DNA from: Lachnospiraceae bacterium
GTDB taxonomy: Bacteria; Bacillota; Clostridia; Lachnospirales; Lachnospiraceae
Length of the DNA stretch: 30,257 nt
Assembly (NCBI GenBank): GCA_016293925.1
Contig: JAEDCX010000023.1
Span: forward strand, 1-30,257
Reading direction: 5' to 3'
Shown here: piece by piece, positions 17,901 to 24,930 of the stretch
Layout of the letters: every line of letters starts with the position of its first letter
How positions within the stretch are numbered: the first letter of the stretch is position 1
Notes under the pieces: generated by a model
Told to the model about the DNA's origin: nothing
Seen by the model: the letters and a program-made list of their open reading frames with translations, nothing else
The model's database searches: none
Program-made: the position numbers and the translations under genes

Positions 17901-18428
17901 AGACTGGATGAAGAATCCAATACATGCAAGCTGGACGACATGGACAGGCAGATGGTCACCATCGGCGGCATGATCTCGTCCCGGAAGATCAAATACACGA
18001 AAAACGACCAGATCATGGCATTTCTCACGCTGGAGGATCTGGTGGGGACTGTGGAAGTGATTGTTTTCCCGAAATGCTATGAGAAATATTCCACCAAGCT
18101 TCTGGAGGATACCAAGGTGTTTATGAAGGGCAGAGTCAGCATTGAGGAGGATAAGGATGCGAAACTGGTACTGGACAGCGTGACCACCTTCGAGGATATG
18201 CCCAAGACGCTGTGGGTGATGTTCCGGAACGAAGCCGACTATGCACAGCATGAGAAGCTTCTCATGGAGACCATTGCGGAGTCCGACGGAAGAGATCAGG
18301 TAGGCATTTTCCTTGCGGACACCAGGCAGATGAAGAAGCTTCCCCCCAACTATAGTGTGCAGATTCAGCCGGAGCTGTTGAACGATTTGCGGGAACGCTT
18401 CGGGAAAGATTGTGTAAATGTGATGTAA
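14967..18428 (+). CDS. dnaE: DNA polymerase III alpha subunit, DnaE type
   Basis: This is a C-family replicative polymerase of 1153 residues, close to the usual DnaE length. Domain order is the N-terminal PHP domain (1-about 270), the polymerase palm with the catalytic PDIDVDF block (396-402, aspartates 399 and 401), fingers with GPGRGSAAGS and the FARYAFNKSHAACYA region, a helix-hairpin-helix region near 830-870, and an OB-fold near 990-1080. PHP metal ligands appear intact (His7, His9, Asp16, His41, Glu66, His88, Asp206, His208). The start has a GGTAGGAG site 3 nt from ATG. Firmicutes normally also carry PolC; DnaE then works mainly in primer extension and lagging-strand synthesis. The dnaE-pfkA order is common in this group. 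It is probably co-transcribed in part with pfkA, 59 bp downstream. Confidence 0.97.
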   Translation: MAFAHLHVHTEFSLLDGSNKITEYVKRVKELGMTAAAITDHGVMYGVIDFYRAAKEAGINPIIGCEVYVAPNSRFDKEPTGGEDRYHHLVLLAENNQGYSNLMKIVSKGFTEGYYYKPRVDMEVLQEYHEGIIALSACLAGEIPRYIQKGLIDEAEKAALRYEACFGKGNFFLELQDHGIPEQKTVNAALLRMSTKLAIPLVCTNDCHYTYAEDAEAHDILLCIQTGKKVADEDRMRYEGGQYYVKSEAEMNLLFPYALEALENTQKIADRCHVEIEFGKTKLPHYEVPEGYDSWTYLNRLCTDGLRERYPEDTGALRERLDYELGVIRQMGYVDYFLIVWDFINYAKEHDIAVGPGRGSAAGSIVSYCLKITDIDPVKYNLLFERFLNPERVSMPDIDVDFCYERRQEVIDYVSRKYGAEKVVQIVTFGTLLAKGVIRDVARVMDLPYAFADQIAKMIPNELGITLDLALQKNPEFRKLYQEDEQVHKLIDMCKKLEGLPRHTSMHAAGVLICPEAADEFVPLSRGSDGAITTQYIMTTLEELGLLKMDFLGLRTLTVIQNAVRNVEKTTGVKLDMMKIDYNDPKVLAMIGTGKCEGIFQLESGGMKGFMKELKPQSLEDIIAGISLYRPGPMDSIPKYIAAKNNPDTVTYACPQLEPILAPTYGCIVYQEQVMQIVRDLGGYTMGRSDLVRRAMSKKKQHVMEVERANFISGNPEEHVPGCISKGISGEVAGQIYDDMMDFARYAFNKSHAACYAVVSYQTAFLKYYYPVEYMAALMTSVIDNAGKVSEYILTCRSMGIPILPPDINEGEASFSVAKGGIRYALTAIKSIGRPVIEAIIEERNARGPFTNLKDFLTRTSDGDRDVNKRAIENFIKAGAFDSLGGTRKQFMSIYIQIMDSIHTNKKNNLAGQMSLFDIVDENQKDDFDVKLPNVGEYTKEMMLGFEKEVLGVYVSGHPLEEYTSLWKKNITAKTTDFRLDEESNTCKLDDMDRQMVTIGGMISSRKIKYTKNDQIMAFLTLEDLVGTVEVIVFPKCYEKYSTKLLEDTKVFMKGRVSIEEDKDAKLVLDSVTTFEDMPKTLWVMFRNEADYAQHEKLLMETIAESDGRDQVGIFLADTRQMKKLPPNYSVQIQPELLNDLRERFGKDCVNVM

Positions 18429-18432
18429 CACA

Positions 18433-18461
18433 TTGAATAATAGGGATAAATGCATTAAAAT
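18433..18461 (+). promoter_or_regulatory. Candidate sigma-A promoter of pfkA
   Basis: TTGAAT (18433-18438) and TAAAAT (18456-18461) are 17 bp apart in the 59-bp gap between dnaE and pfkA. The leader would be about 20 nt and carries the AGGAGGT site. The gap is AT-rich, so a chance match is possible. Confidence 0.5.
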
Positions 18462-18487
18462 GAGACGTAATCAGGAGGTAATGATCT

Positions 18488-19462
18488 ATGTCAAAGGAGA
18501 TTAAAACCATAGGAGTATTGACCAGCGGCGGTGACGCCCCGGGTATGAATGCAGCCATCAGGGCAGTTGTCAGAAAAGCGATTTCCAACGGCGTGAAGGT
18601 AAAGGGGATCAAAAGGGGATATCAGGGTTTACTGAATGAAGAGATCGTGGATATGGAGAAGCATTCCGTATCGGATATCATCCAGCGGGGCGGTACCATA
18701 TTGGGAACAGCCAGATGTGCCGAATTCCGGACAGAGGAAGGACAGAATGAAGGCGTCCGGGTCTGCCGGAAGCATGGGATCGACGGCCTTGTGGTAATCG
18801 GCGGAGACGGTTCTTACAGAGGTGCCCAGGCACTCTCCCGAAAAGGAATCAATACGGTCGGGATTCCCGGGACAATTGACCTTGATATTGCCTGTACCGA
18901 TTATACCATCGGATTTGATACGGCAATCAATACCGCAATGGAGGCAATCGATAAGGTCAGAGATACCTCTTCCTCCCACGAGAGATGCTCCATCATTGAG
19001 GTAATGGGGCGGAATGCCGGGTATATTGCGCTGTGGTGCGGTGTTGCAAACGGTGCGGAGGATATTCTTTTACCGGAGAAATATGATTATGACGAACAGA
19101 AGATTGTGAACAATATCATCAATAACCGGAAAAGAGGCAAGAAGCATCATATTATTATCAATGCGGAGGGAATCGGACATTCCACGTCTATGGCAAGAAG
19201 AATCGAAGCAGCCACCGGTATCGAAACCAGAGCCACGATTCTGGGATATATGCAGCGTGGCGGGAATCCTACCTGCAAGGACAGATATTATGCGTCCATT
19301 ATGGGTGCCTATGCGGCAGACATCCTCTGTGAAGGGAAGTCGAACCGTGTCGTAGGGTACAAGAATGGCGAATTTGTTGACTTTGATATAGAAGAAGCAT
19401 TGGCGATGGAGAAGGATATTCCCGAATATCAGTATCTGGTCAGCCGTGTACTGAGCATGTAA
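18488..19462 (+). CDS. pfkA: ATP-dependent 6-phosphofructokinase
   Basis: PfkA phosphorylates fructose-6-phosphate to fructose-1,6-bisphosphate in glycolysis. The 324-residue length is normal. Motifs seen are TSGGDAPGMN (12-21), the nucleotide loop GGDGS (105-109; the Gly in place of Asp marks ATP rather than pyrophosphate use), the catalytic segment GTIDLDI (128-134) and GFDTA (142-146). The catalytic segment is normally GTIDND; the two aspartates (131, 133) are kept but the Asn between them is Leu here. The Pro-Gly that often follows is Ala-Cys. An AGGAGGT site precedes the start. The RNA methyltransferase gene begins 3 bp after its stop, suggesting one transcript. Confidence 0.96.
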   Translation: MSKEIKTIGVLTSGGDAPGMNAAIRAVVRKAISNGVKVKGIKRGYQGLLNEEIVDMEKHSVSDIIQRGGTILGTARCAEFRTEEGQNEGVRVCRKHGIDGLVVIGGDGSYRGAQALSRKGINTVGIPGTIDLDIACTDYTIGFDTAINTAMEAIDKVRDTSSSHERCSIIEVMGRNAGYIALWCGVANGAEDILLPEKYDYDEQKIVNNIINNRKRGKKHHIIINAEGIGHSTSMARRIEAATGIETRATILGYMQRGGNPTCKDRYYASIMGAYAADILCEGKSNRVVGYKNGEFVDFDIEEALAMEKDIPEYQYLVSRVLSM

Positions 19463-19465
19463 TCC

Positions 19466-20257
19466 ATGATAACGAGTGTATCCAATCAGAGAGTGAAAAG
19501 AATAACCGCTCTTGTTCAGAAAAGCAGACTGCGCAGTGAGCAGGATGTTTTTGTGATCGAAGGGGAGAAGATGTTCTTGGAAGCACCCACGGAGCGTATA
19601 TTGGAAGTGTATGTCAGCGAACATGCCGATCTTGTCGAGAAGACCAGGCAGAAGCTTGACCAACTTCCCACCGGCGTATGTGAGACGGTGACGGATGAGG
19701 TGTTCGCCAGGATGTCCGATACCCGGACACCGCAGGGGATTCTGTGTGTGATCAGGCAATTCCATTACGATAAGAAGAAACTGCTGTCTGATCAGAATGC
19801 TCTTTTCGTACTGCTGGAGAATCTGCAGGATCCTGGAAATCTGGGAACCATCCTGCGTACGGCAGAGGGTGCCGGGGTGACGGCGGTCATCATGTCCCGG
19901 GGAACGGTGGATATCTACAATCCCAAGACGATCCGGGCCACCATGGGTTCTGTATACAGAGTGCCTTTCTGGTATGAAGAGGATCTGATTGCGGCCATGG
20001 GAGAGATGCGGGCGGCCGGAATTCACATCTATGCAGCCCATCTTCGCGGGGATCATTCCTACACACAGGAGGATTATACCGGACCGACGGCTTTCGTTAT
20101 TGGTAACGAAGGAGCGGGATTGACAGACGCCTGTGCGGATGCAGCCGGCAAATATATCCGGATTCCCATGAAAGGGCAATTGGAGTCCCTGAATGCGGGG
20201 GTTGCAACAGCGCTTCTTCTCTATGAAGCAGACAGACAGAGAAATGAATGGATATGA
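19466..20257 (+). CDS. TrmH/SpoU-family RNA 2'-O-ribose methyltransferase
   Basis: The 263-residue protein has the N-terminal substrate-binding subdomain of rRNA methyltransferases (about 1-100) followed by a SPOUT knot domain. The three SpoU motifs are clear: GNLGTILRTAEG (124-135), VIGNEGAGL (211-219) and IPMKGQLESLNAGVA (233-247). Such enzymes use SAM to methylate a ribose 2'-OH in rRNA or tRNA; RlmB-like and TsnR-like relatives cannot be separated by eye, so no symbol is given. The ATG lies 3 bp after the pfkA stop, with no clear ribosome site, implying translational coupling to pfkA. proC follows after 45 bp. Confidence 0.93.
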   Translation: MITSVSNQRVKRITALVQKSRLRSEQDVFVIEGEKMFLEAPTERILEVYVSEHADLVEKTRQKLDQLPTGVCETVTDEVFARMSDTRTPQGILCVIRQFHYDKKKLLSDQNALFVLLENLQDPGNLGTILRTAEGAGVTAVIMSRGTVDIYNPKTIRATMGSVYRVPFWYEEDLIAAMGEMRAAGIHIYAAHLRGDHSYTQEDYTGPTAFVIGNEGAGLTDACADAAGKYIRIPMKGQLESLNAGVATALLLYEADRQRNEWI

Positions 20258-20302
20258 AATTGATTTCACAATGATTAATATATATAAAAATGAGGAATAA
20301 TG

Positions 20303-21097
20303 ATGAAGAAAGTTGGATTTATCGGAGCCGGAAATATGGCAACAGCCATCATCGGCGGTATTCTGAAAAAGGGTATTCTGAAGCCCCAGGAAATGATCGC
20401 CTCCAGAAGATCGGCTGACAAGCTGCAGGCATTGACGCAACAGTACGGAATTGCGGTGACCACAGACAATACAGAAGCCGCAGGCGCGCAGATTGTTGTT
20501 CTCGCTGTGAAACCTCAGTTTCTGGCAGGGGTTCTGGCAGAGATTGCAGATGTTGTGACGGATCAGACGATTCTGGTGTCCCTGGCCGCCGGCAAGACGA
20601 TGGAATGGATTGCAAACGGTCTGGGCAGGAGCGCGAAGATCATTCGTTGTATGCCGAATACGCCGGCTCTTGTACTGGAGGGCTGTACAGGCGTGTGCAG
20701 AAACGGTCTTGTGACAGATGAAGAACTGGAACAGGTCATGACACTCCTGGGAAGTTTTGGCACGGCGTCTGTGGTATCGGAGAATCTGATGGATGCCGTT
20801 GTCGGCGTCAGCGGAAGCTCCCCTGCTTTCGTATTTATGTTTATTGAGGCGCTGGCAGACGGTGCGGTGGCGGCAGGCATGCCGAGGGTACAGGCATATG
20901 AATTTGCGGCGCAGACGGTTCTGGGAAGTGCAAAGTTGCTTCTGGAGACCGGCAAGCATCCGGGGGAATTGAAAGACATGGTATGTTCTCCGGGCGGCAC
21001 CACCATCGAAGGGGTGAAAACACTGGAGGAATGCGGATTCCGTGCAGCCGTGATGGATGCGGTGGAAGCCTGCGTCAACAAATCCAGAAATCTCTGA
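20303..21097 (+). CDS. proC: Pyrroline-5-carboxylate reductase
   Basis: ProC reduces pyrroline-5-carboxylate to proline with NAD(P)H, the last step of proline synthesis. The 264-residue protein opens with the Rossmann motif KKVGFIGAGNMATAI (2-16). Family blocks follow: CMPNTPALVLEG (about 115-126), GVSGSSPAFVFMFIEAL (about 171-187) and the signature region SPGGTTIEGVKTLEE near 231-245. Two adjacent ATG codons are possible; 20303 is preferred over 20300 because its spacing to the GAGG site (7 nt rather than 4) is better. No promoter of its own is certain, and it may be read from pfkA. No proA or proB is adjacent. Confidence 0.96.
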   Translation: MKKVGFIGAGNMATAIIGGILKKGILKPQEMIASRRSADKLQALTQQYGIAVTTDNTEAAGAQIVVLAVKPQFLAGVLAEIADVVTDQTILVSLAAGKTMEWIANGLGRSAKIIRCMPNTPALVLEGCTGVCRNGLVTDEELEQVMTLLGSFGTASVVSENLMDAVVGVSGSSPAFVFMFIEALADGAVAAGMPRVQAYEFAAQTVLGSAKLLLETGKHPGELKDMVCSPGGTTIEGVKTLEECGFRAAVMDAVEACVNKSRNL

Positions 21098-21213
21098 CAT
21101 GCGCCGTATTCGTCCCGGTTTTTGCTCCGGAAGAGCGGGAGTACAAGGGAGGAGAAACGGCACGGAAGCATGGAAATCATAAGGGCCTTACAGGCGGCCA
21201 GAGGTACGTAAAT

Positions 21214-21242
21214 TTGACAAATGCGTTGTTCTCTGTTATTAT
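21214..21242 (+). promoter_or_regulatory. Sigma-A promoter of the cell wall hydrolase gene
   Basis: TTGACA (21214-21219) is perfect and TATTAT (21237-21242) differs by one base; the spacer is 17 bp. Transcription would start near 21249, about 58 nt before the ATG. The 116 nt between the proC stop and this promoter hold no clear terminator. Confidence 0.8.
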
Positions 21243-21306
21243 GTTCAGCATAACTCGAGAAAACGTAATAAATTTGTAATAATTTTGGAAAATTCTGGAG
21301 GCTTGT

Positions 21307-22404
21307 ATGAGTTTGAAAATGCAAAGATCATTGGCAGGTTTTCTACTGCTTGTGATCGGAGGTCTTGCTTCTCTTTTGGCGGAGCATGAGTCTCAGGCGG
21401 CGAATCAGGACGATTTCTCTAGTCGGAATGCGGGCGCGGCATTGATTATTGACGCAGATATCTCTATGGATGAGGACGAACTGGTCACATTCGTGGAGAG
21501 TGTGAATGCCGTATCCGGTACGAATGATGACGGATTGATCATGACCGGTCTGGTTATGACCAATGTAAAGCATGTATTGAATGTTCGTGAAGAGCCGAGT
21601 GAGAATTCGGAACGTATCGGTAAGATGTACGCCGATTGCGGCGGTATGATCCTAGACAGACAGGATGGATGGACGTTGCTTCGGTCCGGTAATCTGACCG
21701 GATGGTGCAGTGACGAATATCTGGTATTCGGACGGGATGCGGAAGAGATGGCAGCAGGTGTAGGAGTGACCACTGCTACTGTCGTATCGGGAGGTCTCCG
21801 TGTCAGACAGGAGCCGGGGCTGGAAGGTAAGGTTCTGGGAATCCTGGATGAGGGAGATGCCCTGGAGGTCATTGAGGATTACGAAGACGGTGACGAGTGG
21901 GTCACCATCGATTATGAGGGTTCCAACGGATATGTATCTGCCGCGTATGTAACGGTAGAATTCGTTGTGGATACCGGTGAGACGATGCAGGAGATCGCGG
22001 ACCGGGAGGCTGCAGAGAAGGCAGCCAGAAAAGAGAAGTACAGGGATCTCGGTTCCTATACTGCCGACGTTGACGATCTGACGCTTCTGGCGGCATTGAT
22101 CTATTGTGAAGCCGGTAATCAGCCCGAGGATGGTAAAATAGCGGTAGGTGCCGTTGTTATGAACCGATTGAATTGTGCGTCTTATCCGGACACGCTGCGG
22201 GGTGTCATCGGAGCGAGCGGACAGTTTTCACCGGTTGCCAGCGGATTCCTGGCGAAGGTATTGTCCAGAAATAAGATTCCCCAGAGCTGTTATGATGCGG
22301 CGGCCCGTGCCATGGCAGGGGAAACAACGGTGGGAAGTGCGATGCATTTCAGAAGAGTCGGTAAACACGACGGCATCATCATCGGGGATCATGTATTCTG
22401 GTAG
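21307..22404 (+). CDS. Secreted cell wall hydrolase with two SH3b domains (SleB/CwlJ-type)
   Basis: The 365-residue protein begins with a signal peptide (hydrophobic core about 9-24, cleavage likely near 31-33). Two bacterial SH3 domains follow, at about 83-141 (LNVREEPSENSERIG to GWCSDEYL) and 156-216 (LRVRQEPG to GYVSAAYV). A Glu/Lys/Ala-rich helical linker (about 225-248) leads to a Hydrolase_2 domain (258-365), with YCEAGNQPEDGKIAVGAVVMNR placing the probable catalytic Glu at 268. This is the fold of the spore cortex hydrolases SleB and CwlJ, but the SH3b pair suggests a vegetative enzyme that binds and cuts peptidoglycan. A TGGAGG site precedes ATG, and a strong promoter lies upstream. 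Whether it acts in germination, growth or separation is not decided by the sequence. Confidence 0.92.
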   Translation: MSLKMQRSLAGFLLLVIGGLASLLAEHESQAANQDDFSSRNAGAALIIDADISMDEDELVTFVESVNAVSGTNDDGLIMTGLVMTNVKHVLNVREEPSENSERIGKMYADCGGMILDRQDGWTLLRSGNLTGWCSDEYLVFGRDAEEMAAGVGVTTATVVSGGLRVRQEPGLEGKVLGILDEGDALEVIEDYEDGDEWVTIDYEGSNGYVSAAYVTVEFVVDTGETMQEIADREAAEKAARKEKYRDLGSYTADVDDLTLLAALIYCEAGNQPEDGKIAVGAVVMNRLNCASYPDTLRGVIGASGQFSPVASGFLAKVLSRNKIPQSCYDAAARAMAGETTVGSAMHFRRVGKHDGIIIGDHVFW

Positions 22405-22445
22405 AATCGTGTCAAATGTTTTTTGCTGTAAGGTTGGTGTGATGT

Positions 22446-22892
22446 ATGTACATGACAATTGGATGGCTTGTGGCATTGATTGTGTTCATTATCATTGAGT
22501 TTGTGACCATGGGACTGACGACGATCTGGTTCGCCGGCGGTGCACTCGTGGCATCTGTGGCTGCGGCCTTTCAGGCACCCATCTGGTTGCAGGTTACGCT
22601 GTTCCTGGTAGTGAGTCTGCTGCTGCTCTTTTTCACGAGACCCATTGCCCGAAAGCATTTCAATCTGGAGCGTGCGAAAACCAATATTGACGGTCTGATC
22701 GGCAGACAGGCGGTGGTCAAGGTCAGAATTGACAATCTGCGTTCTACCGGGGAAGTAACCGTGGGCGGAATGGATTGGAGCGCGAGAGCGGTATCCGATG
22801 ATTCCGTGTTTGAAGAGTCCGAGATCGTGGTGATCAAGGCAATAAAGGGCGTAAAGCTGATTGTAGAAAGGGGCACAGGTGGTGGAGACTAA
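22446..22892 (+). CDS. NfeD-like membrane protein
   Basis: This 148-residue protein has two or three membrane segments in its first 64 residues (about 4-22, 26-42, 46-64) and an OB-fold C-terminal domain at about 80-143 with the NfeD-type pattern GLIGRQAVVKV and GEVTVGGMDWSARA. Short NfeD proteins without a protease domain are typically encoded beside a stomatin/SPFH gene and are thought to work with it in membrane organisation. That neighbour is here: the downstream SPFH gene overlaps this one by 14 bp. The ATG at 22446 lies 9 nt after a weak AAGG; ATG 22452 is an alternative. Confidence 0.9.
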   Translation: MYMTIGWLVALIVFIIIEFVTMGLTTIWFAGGALVASVAAAFQAPIWLQVTLFLVVSLLLLFFTRPIARKHFNLERAKTNIDGLIGRQAVVKVRIDNLRSTGEVTVGGMDWSARAVSDDSVFEESEIVVIKAIKGVKLIVERGTGGGD

Positions 22893-23811
22893 GATTATTA
22901 TCATTGTTTCGATTGCAGTATTGCTGGTGATTATCCTGGCATCCTGCATCAAGATCGTCCCACAGGCACATTCCTATATTCTGGAGAGACTGGGTGCATT
23001 CCAGGCGGCCTGGGGTGTTGGCATTCACTTCAAGGTTCCGTTTATCGACAGGGTTGCGAAGAAGGTTCTGTTAAAAGAGCAGGTTGTTGATTTCGATCCG
23101 CAGCCGGTGATTACCAAAGATAATGTAACCATGCGAATTGACACGGTTGTGTTCTATCAGATCACAGATCCGAAACTGTATGCGTACGGTGTGGAGAATC
23201 CCATCATGGCGATTGAGAACCTGACGGCAACCACCCTGCGTAATATCATCGGTGAACTGGAGCTGGATCAGACACTGACTTCCAGAGAAACCATCAATAC
23301 AAAGATGCGATCCTCCCTGGACATTGCCACAGATCCATGGGGCATTAAAGTAAACCGTGTAGAGTTGAAGAACATCATTCCTCCGGCAGCCATTCAGGAT
23401 GCCATGGAGAAACAGATGAAGGCGGAACGTGAGAGACGTGAGGCCATTCTTCGTGCGGAAGGCGAGAAAAAATCAACCATTCTTGTTGCAGAGGGTAAGA
23501 AAGAGTCCGCGATTCTGGAAGCAGAGGCAGAGAAGCAGTCCGCTATCCTTCGGGCAGAGGCTCAGAAGGAGAAGATGATCCGCGAGGCGGAAGGTGAAGC
23601 AGAGGCTATCCTGAAGGTACAGCAGGCAACCGCAGACGGTATCCGGATGATCAAGGAAGCCGGTGCGGACGAGGCAGTTCTCAGGATTAAGAGTCTGGAG
23701 GCATTTGAGAGAGCTGCAGACGGAAAGGCAACGAAGATCATCATTCCGTCCGAGATACAGGGACTTGCAGGACTTGCGGGTTCTCTGCAGGAGATCGTGA
23801 CCACGAAATAG
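22879..23811 (+). CDS. SPFH/stomatin-like membrane protein (band 7 family)
   Basis: The 310-residue protein has a single N-terminal membrane segment (about 4-23), then an SPFH domain (about 25-185; ILERLGAFQAAWGVGIHFKVPFID, split here only for description, marks its start). A long charged coiled coil (about 175-255) follows, made of repeated AEGEKKS/AEAEKQSAIL/AEAQKEK blocks, with an Ala/Gly-rich tail. This is the QmcA/stomatin layout; such proteins form large ring- or cage-like assemblies at the membrane and often modulate proteases or lipid domains. The start is a GTG at 22879, with AAAGGGG 5 nt upstream, overlapping the NfeD gene by 14 bp, which implies coupled translation. A large terminator follows the stop. 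Confidence 0.94.
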   Translation: MVETKIIIIVSIAVLLVIILASCIKIVPQAHSYILERLGAFQAAWGVGIHFKVPFIDRVAKKVLLKEQVVDFDPQPVITKDNVTMRIDTVVFYQITDPKLYAYGVENPIMAIENLTATTLRNIIGELELDQTLTSRETINTKMRSSLDIATDPWGIKVNRVELKNIIPPAAIQDAMEKQMKAERERREAILRAEGEKKSTILVAEGKKESAILEAEAEKQSAILRAEAQKEKMIREAEGEAEAILKVQQATADGIRMIKEAGADEAVLRIKSLEAFERAADGKATKIIIPSEIQGLAGLAGSLQEIVTTK

Positions 23812-23824
23812 ACAAAGAGACATG

Positions 23825-23890
23825 AATGGTCCCAGCAGCCGTAGAACGGCATGCCAAATGCGGCATTTTTGCGGGACCATTTTATTCATT
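23825..23890 (+). terminator. Three-stem terminator-like structure between the SPFH gene and argF
   Basis: AATGGTCCC (23825-23833) pairs with GGGACCATT (23873-23881), a perfect 9-bp outer stem. It encloses two small hairpins lying end to end: GCCGT/ACGGC (23838-23842 and 23846-23850) and ATGCC/GGCAT (23851-23855 and 23862-23866). A T-rich run (TTTATTCATTTTT) follows. It is either an ordinary but elaborate terminator or part of an argF leader. Confidence 0.75.
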
Positions 23891-23918
23891 TTTATGATTA
23901 CATATGGAGGAGAGAAAT

Positions 23919-24926
23919 ATGAACCTGACAGGACGCCATTTTCTGACATTGAAAGACTTTACCGCGGAGGAGATTCAGTATCTTCTGGATCTTGCAGCCT
24001 CCCTGAAAGCAAAGAAGAAAAGAGGGGAGATGGTAGACATCTACCGTGGGAAGAACGTTGCTCTGATTTTTGAGAAGACCAGCACCCGTACCCGCTGCTC
24101 TTTTGAAGTGGCTGCACATGATCTGGGCATGGGTTCTACCTACCTGGATCCGGTTTCGTCCCAGATCGGCAAGAAAGAGAGTATCAAAGACACGGCCAGG
24201 ATTCTGGGAGGTATGTTTGACGGTATCGAATACAGAGGATATGGTCAGAAGATCGTGGAGGAACTGGCACAATATGCCGGAGTTCCGGTATGGAACGGAC
24301 TGACCAATGAGTATCATCCCACACAGATGCTGGCGGATATGTTGACCATCCGCGAAGTTTTCGGACATCTTGCGGGCATTAAACTGGTATACATGGGAGA
24401 TGCACGCTACAACATGGGCAATTCCCTGATGATCGCGTGTGCGAAGATGGGGATGGATTATGTCGCATGTACCAACCGCAAATATTTCCCGGATGCTGAG
24501 CTGGTCGAACTGTGCAGAACATATGCCAAGGAAAGCGGAGCGTCCATCACACTGACAGAGGATGTATTAGAAGCAACCACCGGAGCAGACGTCATCTACA
24601 CAGACGTGTGGGTATCCATGGGAGAGCCGGAGGAGATCTGGGCAGAGCGTATCGCAGATCTGTCTCCGTATAAGGTAACTGCCGAAGTGATGGCAAACGC
24701 CAAGCCTACGGCGGTATTCATGCACTGTCTGCCCGCATTCCACGATCTGAACACCAAGGTCGGCAAAGAGCAGGGAGAGAAATACGGATTTACGGAACTG
24801 GAGGTAACGGACGAGGTATTCGAGTCCGGTCAGTCAGTTGTATTTCAGGAAGGCGAGAACCGGATGCATACCATCAAAGCAGTGATGGCGGCTACGCTCG
24901 GCGATTGCAGTTCCTTAATGGAGTAA
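23919..24926 (+). CDS. argF: Ornithine carbamoyltransferase
   Basis: This enzyme joins ornithine and carbamoyl phosphate to give citrulline. The 335-residue protein carries the carbamoyl-phosphate motif STRTR (55-59), HPTQ (133-136), the ornithine-side SMG loop in DVWVSMGE and HCLP (269-272). I chose ATG 23919 because GGAGGAGAG lies just before it; the in-frame ATG 15 bp upstream overlaps that site. Anabolic (argF) and catabolic (arcB) enzymes are similar; no arcA or arcC is nearby, so the anabolic name is preferred but not proven. It begins a run of five genes with gaps of 3-6 bp. I find no ArgR operator or promoter I would defend in the 107-bp gap upstream. Confidence 0.95.
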   Translation: MNLTGRHFLTLKDFTAEEIQYLLDLAASLKAKKKRGEMVDIYRGKNVALIFEKTSTRTRCSFEVAAHDLGMGSTYLDPVSSQIGKKESIKDTARILGGMFDGIEYRGYGQKIVEELAQYAGVPVWNGLTNEYHPTQMLADMLTIREVFGHLAGIKLVYMGDARYNMGNSLMIACAKMGMDYVACTNRKYFPDAELVELCRTYAKESGASITLTEDVLEATTGADVIYTDVWVSMGEPEEIWAERIADLSPYKVTAEVMANAKPTAVFMHCLPAFHDLNTKVGKEQGEKYGFTELEVTDEVFESGQSVVFQEGENRMHTIKAVMAATLGDCSSLME

Positions 24927-24930
24927 TCAC

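Noticed and set aside
20260..20288. Possible promoter TTGATT-17-TATAAA before proC
   Set aside because: The start would coincide with the ribosome site at 20292-20295, so the transcript would lack it; the AT-rich gap makes chance likely.
19070..21163. A 697-codon open frame on the minus strand across pfkA, the methyltransferase gene and proC
   Set aside because: It is antisense to three clear genes, has a Cys/His/Arg-rich, low-logic composition and no recognisable domain or ribosome site; it mirrors the codon bias of the plus-strand genes.
23885..23897. Small palindrome TCATTTTTATGA before argF as an ArgR operator
   Set aside because: It is AT-rich and palindromic but does not fit the TGAATNNNNATTCA pattern well enough.
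23869..23898. Possible promoter TTGCGG-18-TATGAT before argF
   Set aside because: The -35 box is poor and transcription would start inside or beside the ribosome site, leaving almost no leader.
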